DNA of 64,000 nucleotides from CALCCV01 sp964388665 (GTDB taxonomy: Bacteria > Bdellovibrionota > Bdellovibrionia > Bdellovibrionales > Bdellovibrionaceae), in contig CAYMBJ010000001.1 in NCBI GenBank assembly GCA_964388665.1, positions 62,001 through 126,000 on the forward strand, written 5' to 3'. Shown piece after piece: positions 60,755 to 64,000 of the stretch. The notes under the pieces are model-generated. The model saw nothing but the letters and a program-made list of their open reading frames with translations. It did no database searches and was not told where the DNA came from. Both the position numbers and the translations under genes were made by a program. Every line of letters begins with the position of its first letter. The stretch's first letter is position 1.

Positions 60755-62512
60755 TTGCCTTTGCGCTGGCTTTTGCGAAATAGAACTCATCAAGCCGAGA
60801 CAGAGCTGCCCCTTCCTGCATTGCTCACCGAGTTTTTTAGTCTGCGCAATCTAAATGCGTCTGCAATCACCTCGATCATGGAGCCACGGCTCGACCTGCT
60901 GTCGTTGCCTGTGCATTTTCAGGGCATGAATCTCGCTGTTTCAAGATTGATAGAGGCCTTCAAAAACCAAGAGACGATTGCTGTCTACGGTGACTTTGAT
61001 TTAGACGGCACATGTGGAATGGTGATGCTGACAGAAGGCCTGCAGAAGCTCGGCTTTACGAATGTTCTGCCGGTGCAACCTCGCCGCCTAAAAGAGGGCT
61101 ATGGATTTCATCTTTCGATAGCTCAAGATTTGCTAGCACAAGGGGCCAGCGTCATTGTCACCGTGGATGTTGGGATCTCGGCGGTGGACACGGTGACTTG
61201 GTTGCAACAGCAGGGTGTCGATGTGATCTTGACAGATCATCATCTCCCAGGTGCGGAGTTGCCGCCAGCCTTCACCATCGTCAATCCAAACTTGGCAGAT
61301 TGCTACTCTGAGTGTGGATATTTGTCTGGCACCGGCGTTGGATTTTATCTGTTGCGAGCTTTGAAGGGCGCCTTTGTGCAGGACCTGGGTTTTGCCGCCA
61401 GCTGTTTAAATTTAAAGAATTTTTTGGATCTGTTCGCGATTGCGACAATCTCAGACATGGTGCCAATGGTGCAGGACAATTGGTTGCTGACCAGATTGGG
61501 ACTGATCGAGTTGGCGCGCACGCAGCGGCCAGCGCTGGCGGCCCTTCTCAGTGAGTTGGAGCTCTATGGCGTGCAGATATTGGCCGAAGATGTGGGAATA
61601 CGGATCGCGCCAAAATTGAACGCGCTGACTCGATTGGACGGTGAGGTGCGCGCGCAGTTTTTGCTGTGGCACAAACCTCCGCAAGACCCAGCGGCACTGG
61701 TGGCCAGAGCCATGAGTGCCAACGAAGATCGTCGCGATCTGCAGAAAGAAGCGCTTGCAATTGCCAGTGAGAGTTTGGATCTGGACAACTTTCAGGGCGC
61801 CGCGATCTGCATTCAATCAGAAAGGTTTCACAAAGGTGTGATTGGCTTGGTTGCCCAAGAGTTGATGAAGTCCAAGGGCGTGCCCAGCTTTGTCGGCGTC
61901 AATATTGATGGAGTGATCATCGGCAGTTCGCGGGCGCCTCAAGAGGACCATGTGAATCTGGTTGAAACGATGAGGCAGGTGAGTGAATTGCTTATTCGCT
62001 TTGGCGGACATGAAAAAGCGGCTGGATTTGAAATTTTAGAAAGCAACTGGCAAGCCTTTGCTGAAGGCCTTGAAAAGGCGGTGCGTGCTGGGGCCTCTGC
62101 GACTTCTGAGCGAGTTTCTTATGTTGATTTGATTTTGCAATCGCACAAAGAGATTCGCGCAATGATGGAGTGGTGGCCGCGACTTACGCCTTTTGGCAAA
62201 GAGTACGAGGCTCCTGTTCTGGCCATTCCCATTTCTCTTGCGCAATTGGTGGACCTTAAGGGCAAGCACTTTCAGCTGCGCTTTGGCATCACGGGTTTGC
62301 GTGGCGTCTTTTTTTCTCCTTCCGATTCAGAGCGTGAACTCTTGGTATCGGGCAAGGGATATTTGATTGGTCAGCTTCAGGTCAATCGTTACATGGGACG
62401 GTCGCAGCTGCAGTTTCGAGCCAGCCAGTGTGTGGCTGAAATTTTGATACAGGATCAGCATATTCTTGATGCTTCGGTGGTGGAGAGTTCACGGCAAGAG
62501 TTGAGTCAATAG
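60755..62512 (+). CDS. recJ: Single-stranded-DNA-specific exonuclease RecJ
   Basis: A DHH-family nuclease of about 585 aa. Motifs are YGDFDLDGTCG (metal-binding Asp pair), ILTDHHLPG (DHH), LNALTRLD and, in the DHHA1 domain, RFGGHEKAAGFEI. It degrades single-stranded DNA 5' to 3' in recombination and mismatch repair. I start at the TTG at 60755, which follows AAGGGGAGG; the open frame back to 60653 overlaps secF and has no such site. Next gene queC is eight bases behind the stop. Confidence 0.94.
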   Translation: MPLRWLLRNRTHQAETELPLPALLTEFFSLRNLNASAITSIMEPRLDLLSLPVHFQGMNLAVSRLIEAFKNQETIAVYGDFDLDGTCGMVMLTEGLQKLGFTNVLPVQPRRLKEGYGFHLSIAQDLLAQGASVIVTVDVGISAVDTVTWLQQQGVDVILTDHHLPGAELPPAFTIVNPNLADCYSECGYLSGTGVGFYLLRALKGAFVQDLGFAASCLNLKNFLDLFAIATISDMVPMVQDNWLLTRLGLIELARTQRPALAALLSELELYGVQILAEDVGIRIAPKLNALTRLDGEVRAQFLLWHKPPQDPAALVARAMSANEDRRDLQKEALAIASESLDLDNFQGAAICIQSERFHKGVIGLVAQELMKSKGVPSFVGVNIDGVIIGSSRAPQEDHVNLVETMRQVSELLIRFGGHEKAAGFEILESNWQAFAEGLEKAVRAGASATSERVSYVDLILQSHKEIRAMMEWWPRLTPFGKEYEAPVLAIPISLAQLVDLKGKHFQLRFGITGLRGVFFSPSDSERELLVSGKGYLIGQLQVNRYMGRSQLQFRASQCVAEILIQDQHILDASVVESSRQELSQ

Positions 62513-62520
62513 GAGAAACG

Positions 62521-63225
62521 GTGAAGTCACTTGTGCTGCTGAGTGGAGGCTTGGACTCCACGTTCAACTTTTTTTACGAATTGAAGGCTGGTCAATTGAA
62601 GTTGGCTCTGACCTTTGACTATGGGCAAAGGGCTGCGGCAAAGGAGATTGCTGTCACAAGCCAGCTGTGCCGCGAAAACAAAGTTGAACATCTTATTATG
62701 GAGCTGCCATTTTTTAGAATGTTGCCTGGCTCCAGTCTGCTGGACGATGGTAAGCAGATTCCGCTTGGGGACGCCGTTAATATAGAATCGACGGAACAGA
62801 GTCAGGCCACCATGAAAAGTGTCTGGATTCCTAACCGAAATGGTATTTTTTTGAACATTGCCGCAGGCGTTGCGGAGGCACGCGGTATTGATTTGGTGTT
62901 GCCTGGGTTTAATCGTGAAGAGGCGGCCACTTTTCCGGATAACTCAGAAGCGTATCTGGTGCAGCTGAACCAGTGTTTTCACTACTCGACTCAAGATAAA
63001 GTGAAGGTGACCTGCCACAGTTTTGGATTGGACAAAGCGCAAATCGTTAAAGCCTTTCAAACATCTCTCAAAAGAACTCCTTTCCAAGTGTGGCCCTGTT
63101 ACCAAGGACTGGAGGCGTGGTGTGGCGAGTGCGAGTCCTGTCATCGATATGCCCGCGCGATCCGAGTCGCCGGCTTAGAGTGGGCTGATTTGCAAGTGCA
63201 GTTTAGAGAATGGCAAAATCTATGA
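62521..63225 (+). CDS. queC: 7-cyano-7-deazaguanine synthase
   Basis: QueC makes preQ0 from 7-carboxy-7-deazaguanine with ATP and ammonia. The PP-loop LLSGGLDST is at the N-terminus, NRNGIFLN in the middle, and the zinc cysteines lie in PCYQGLEAWCGECESC near the C-terminus. The start is GTG with AGGAGA in front. It follows recJ closely and overlaps or abuts the DUF366 gene. With queA and tgt upstream, this strand supplies several steps of queuosine synthesis. Confidence 0.96.
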   Translation: MKSLVLLSGGLDSTFNFFYELKAGQLKLALTFDYGQRAAAKEIAVTSQLCRENKVEHLIMELPFFRMLPGSSLLDDGKQIPLGDAVNIESTEQSQATMKSVWIPNRNGIFLNIAAGVAEARGIDLVLPGFNREEAATFPDNSEAYLVQLNQCFHYSTQDKVKVTCHSFGLDKAQIVKAFQTSLKRTPFQVWPCYQGLEAWCGECESCHRYARAIRVAGLEWADLQVQFREWQNL

Positions 63226-63239
63226 GGAGAGATTCTATT

Positions 63240-63800
63240 ATGGAAACAAAATTTATTTCGGAAACCATCACCTATACTGGCGAGCAGTTGAAATCGCAAT
63301 TTGCGTACCTAAAGCACGGTGTACTGGGAGACTCGCTGGTGGCATGGGTCGGGCCCTGCAAAATCGACTTTGCAAATATGGCAGACGGCGAGGATCTGCG
63401 GATGCAGGCGACCATCGCGGGCGCGAAGATGGTGCATTTTGTGGCGGAGTTTTTTCATAGGGATATTTTTTTTGGAGTGAGCTTTCAAAGGCTCATGGCC
63501 TCGATAGTGGGAGATGTCATTAAGAGCATGTCGGGAGAGATGCTTAGGCGTGAGGGTGATGATCTCTATCAAGGCGAAAATAAGTTCAGCATTTCTATTG
63601 CAGCGCCCACAGCCCAGTCAGTGATGATTCACTTTGCTGTAAACGTCACGCGCGAGGGGACACCCGTGAACACCTGTTCGCTGAGCGACTTTAAATTGGA
63701 CGGACAGCATTTTGCCATCGAGGTTTTGACTAAAGTGCAGCAGGAGTTTGAAGAGATTGTAAGGGCCACCAAGAAGGTGCGTCCTTTGGGCTCTTATTGA
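63240..63800 (+). CDS. DUF366-family protein
   Basis: The 186-residue protein matches DUF366 (COG2029) by ITYTGEQLKSQFAYLKHGVLGDSLVAWVGPC and the following MADGEDLRMQATIAGAKMVHFVAEFF block. No activity is established for the family. AGGAGAG ahead of the ATG at 63240, fifteen bases after the queC stop, gives the preferred start; the frame is open back to 63210 inside queC. The tight link to queC suggests a role in 7-deazaguanine metabolism, for example substrate supply or an alternative step, but this is inference from position. Confidence 0.82.
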   Translation: METKFISETITYTGEQLKSQFAYLKHGVLGDSLVAWVGPCKIDFANMADGEDLRMQATIAGAKMVHFVAEFFHRDIFFGVSFQRLMASIVGDVIKSMSGEMLRREGDDLYQGENKFSISIAAPTAQSVMIHFAVNVTREGTPVNTCSLSDFKLDGQHFAIEVLTKVQQEFEEIVRATKKVRPLGSY

Positions 63801-63838
63801 TTTTGTGGGTTAATATTTTTTTTATAGGAGAGTGGAAA

Positions 63839-64000
63839 ATGAGTTTGAAAACCAGTTTGGAAACCAGTTTGGAAATGCTTTTTAGGTCAATCTGTAAAGT
63901 GCTTATGATGAGTGGCGTGGTGTTGGGTTTTGTGTTCTCTGGTGCGCCAGAGGCGCTTGCCAAGCGAAGTGACAACGTCATTCGCATCGAAGTGGGAAAT
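63839..64000 (+). CDS. Secreted protein, N-terminal part only
   Basis: From the ATG at 63839 (GGAG in front) 54 codons are open to the window end. The N-terminus begins with a repeated SLKT-SLET-SLE motif, then a hydrophobic signal-like helix (about residues 22-36) and an AxA-type cleavage region (PEALAKRS). The mature part (NVIRIEVGN) is too short to identify. The gene probably continues the queC-DUF366 transcription direction. Confidence 0.7.
   Translation, partial: MSLKTSLETSLEMLFRSICKVLMMSGVVLGFVFSGAPEALAKRSDNVIRIEVGN
63842..63877. repeat. 12-bp tandem repeat at the start of the last gene
   Basis: AGTTTGAAAACC, AGTTTGGAAACC and AGTTTGGAAATG follow each other directly (63842-63877) and encode the repeated N-terminal SLxT motif of the partial secreted protein. 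Confidence 0.8.

Overview
The window is 64 kb of a moderate-GC bacterial chromosome. It is densely packed on both strands and most likely comes from a Bdellovibrionota (Bdellovibrio-like) organism. The reasons are a TIGR02147-type regulator followed by a secreted lipoprotein of the kind common in that group, many lipoproteins and secreted hydrolases, and a Gram-negative housekeeping set (Sec, Kef, Psd, MscS, DAP/lysine genes). This placement rests on gene content only. No phage, CRISPR array or intact transposon is visible.

Layout. 1-3046: envelope genes (AsmA-like fragment, glycerophosphodiester phosphodiesterase, LEA14-like lipoprotein). 3047-5284: a decayed stretch with an IS3-family right-end remnant, a nucleotidyltransferase gene and a DUF1552 pseudogene. 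5285-14542: tatA, kefF-kefC, psd, and a heterodimeric ABC exporter behind two small genes. 14655-14730: tRNA-Gly(GCC). 14768-18331: secreted nuclease and phospholipase-D-like lipoprotein. 18725-25609: a TIGR02147 regulator overlapping a lipoprotein with an internal duplication, a pilin-like membrane protein, then a DUF1592 cytochrome-like lipoprotein and a Tat-exported DUF1552 protein. 25809-30651: a methyltransferase-TPR-glycosyltransferase fusion convergent with acnA. 31001-35215: a deleted haem-peroxidase pseudogene, an AbiE-type toxin-antitoxin operon under a large palindrome, and a frameshifted outer-membrane-like gene. 35364-42629: Tat-type carotenoid oxygenase, NAPE-PLD-like lipoprotein, NlpC/P60-like lipoprotein, cysteine-rich copper-binding-type protein, peptide-binding protein and a winged-helix protein. 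43052-47760: two adjacent hybrid histidine kinases. 47836-55132: M64 peptidase, CADD-like protein, dapD, M14 peptidase, lysA, MscS channel and GNAT. 55232-64000: queA-tgt-yajC-secD-secF-recJ-queC-DUF366, in one direction, then a partial secreted-protein gene.

How the genes work together. KefF/KefC form the usual regulator-antiporter pair. dapD, an MpaA-like M14 peptidase and lysA surround meso-diaminopimelate, either made de novo or salvaged from peptidoglycan. queA, tgt and queC (with DUF366) belong to queuosine tRNA modification and share a strand with the SecDF-YajC translocation complex. TatA, the DUF1552 protein and the carotenoid oxygenase suggest active Tat export. The CADD-like protein keeps the residues expected of a self-sacrificing para-aminobenzoate synthase. 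A second theme is instability: three or four broken genes, plus several perfect short tandem duplications at or just upstream of gene starts.
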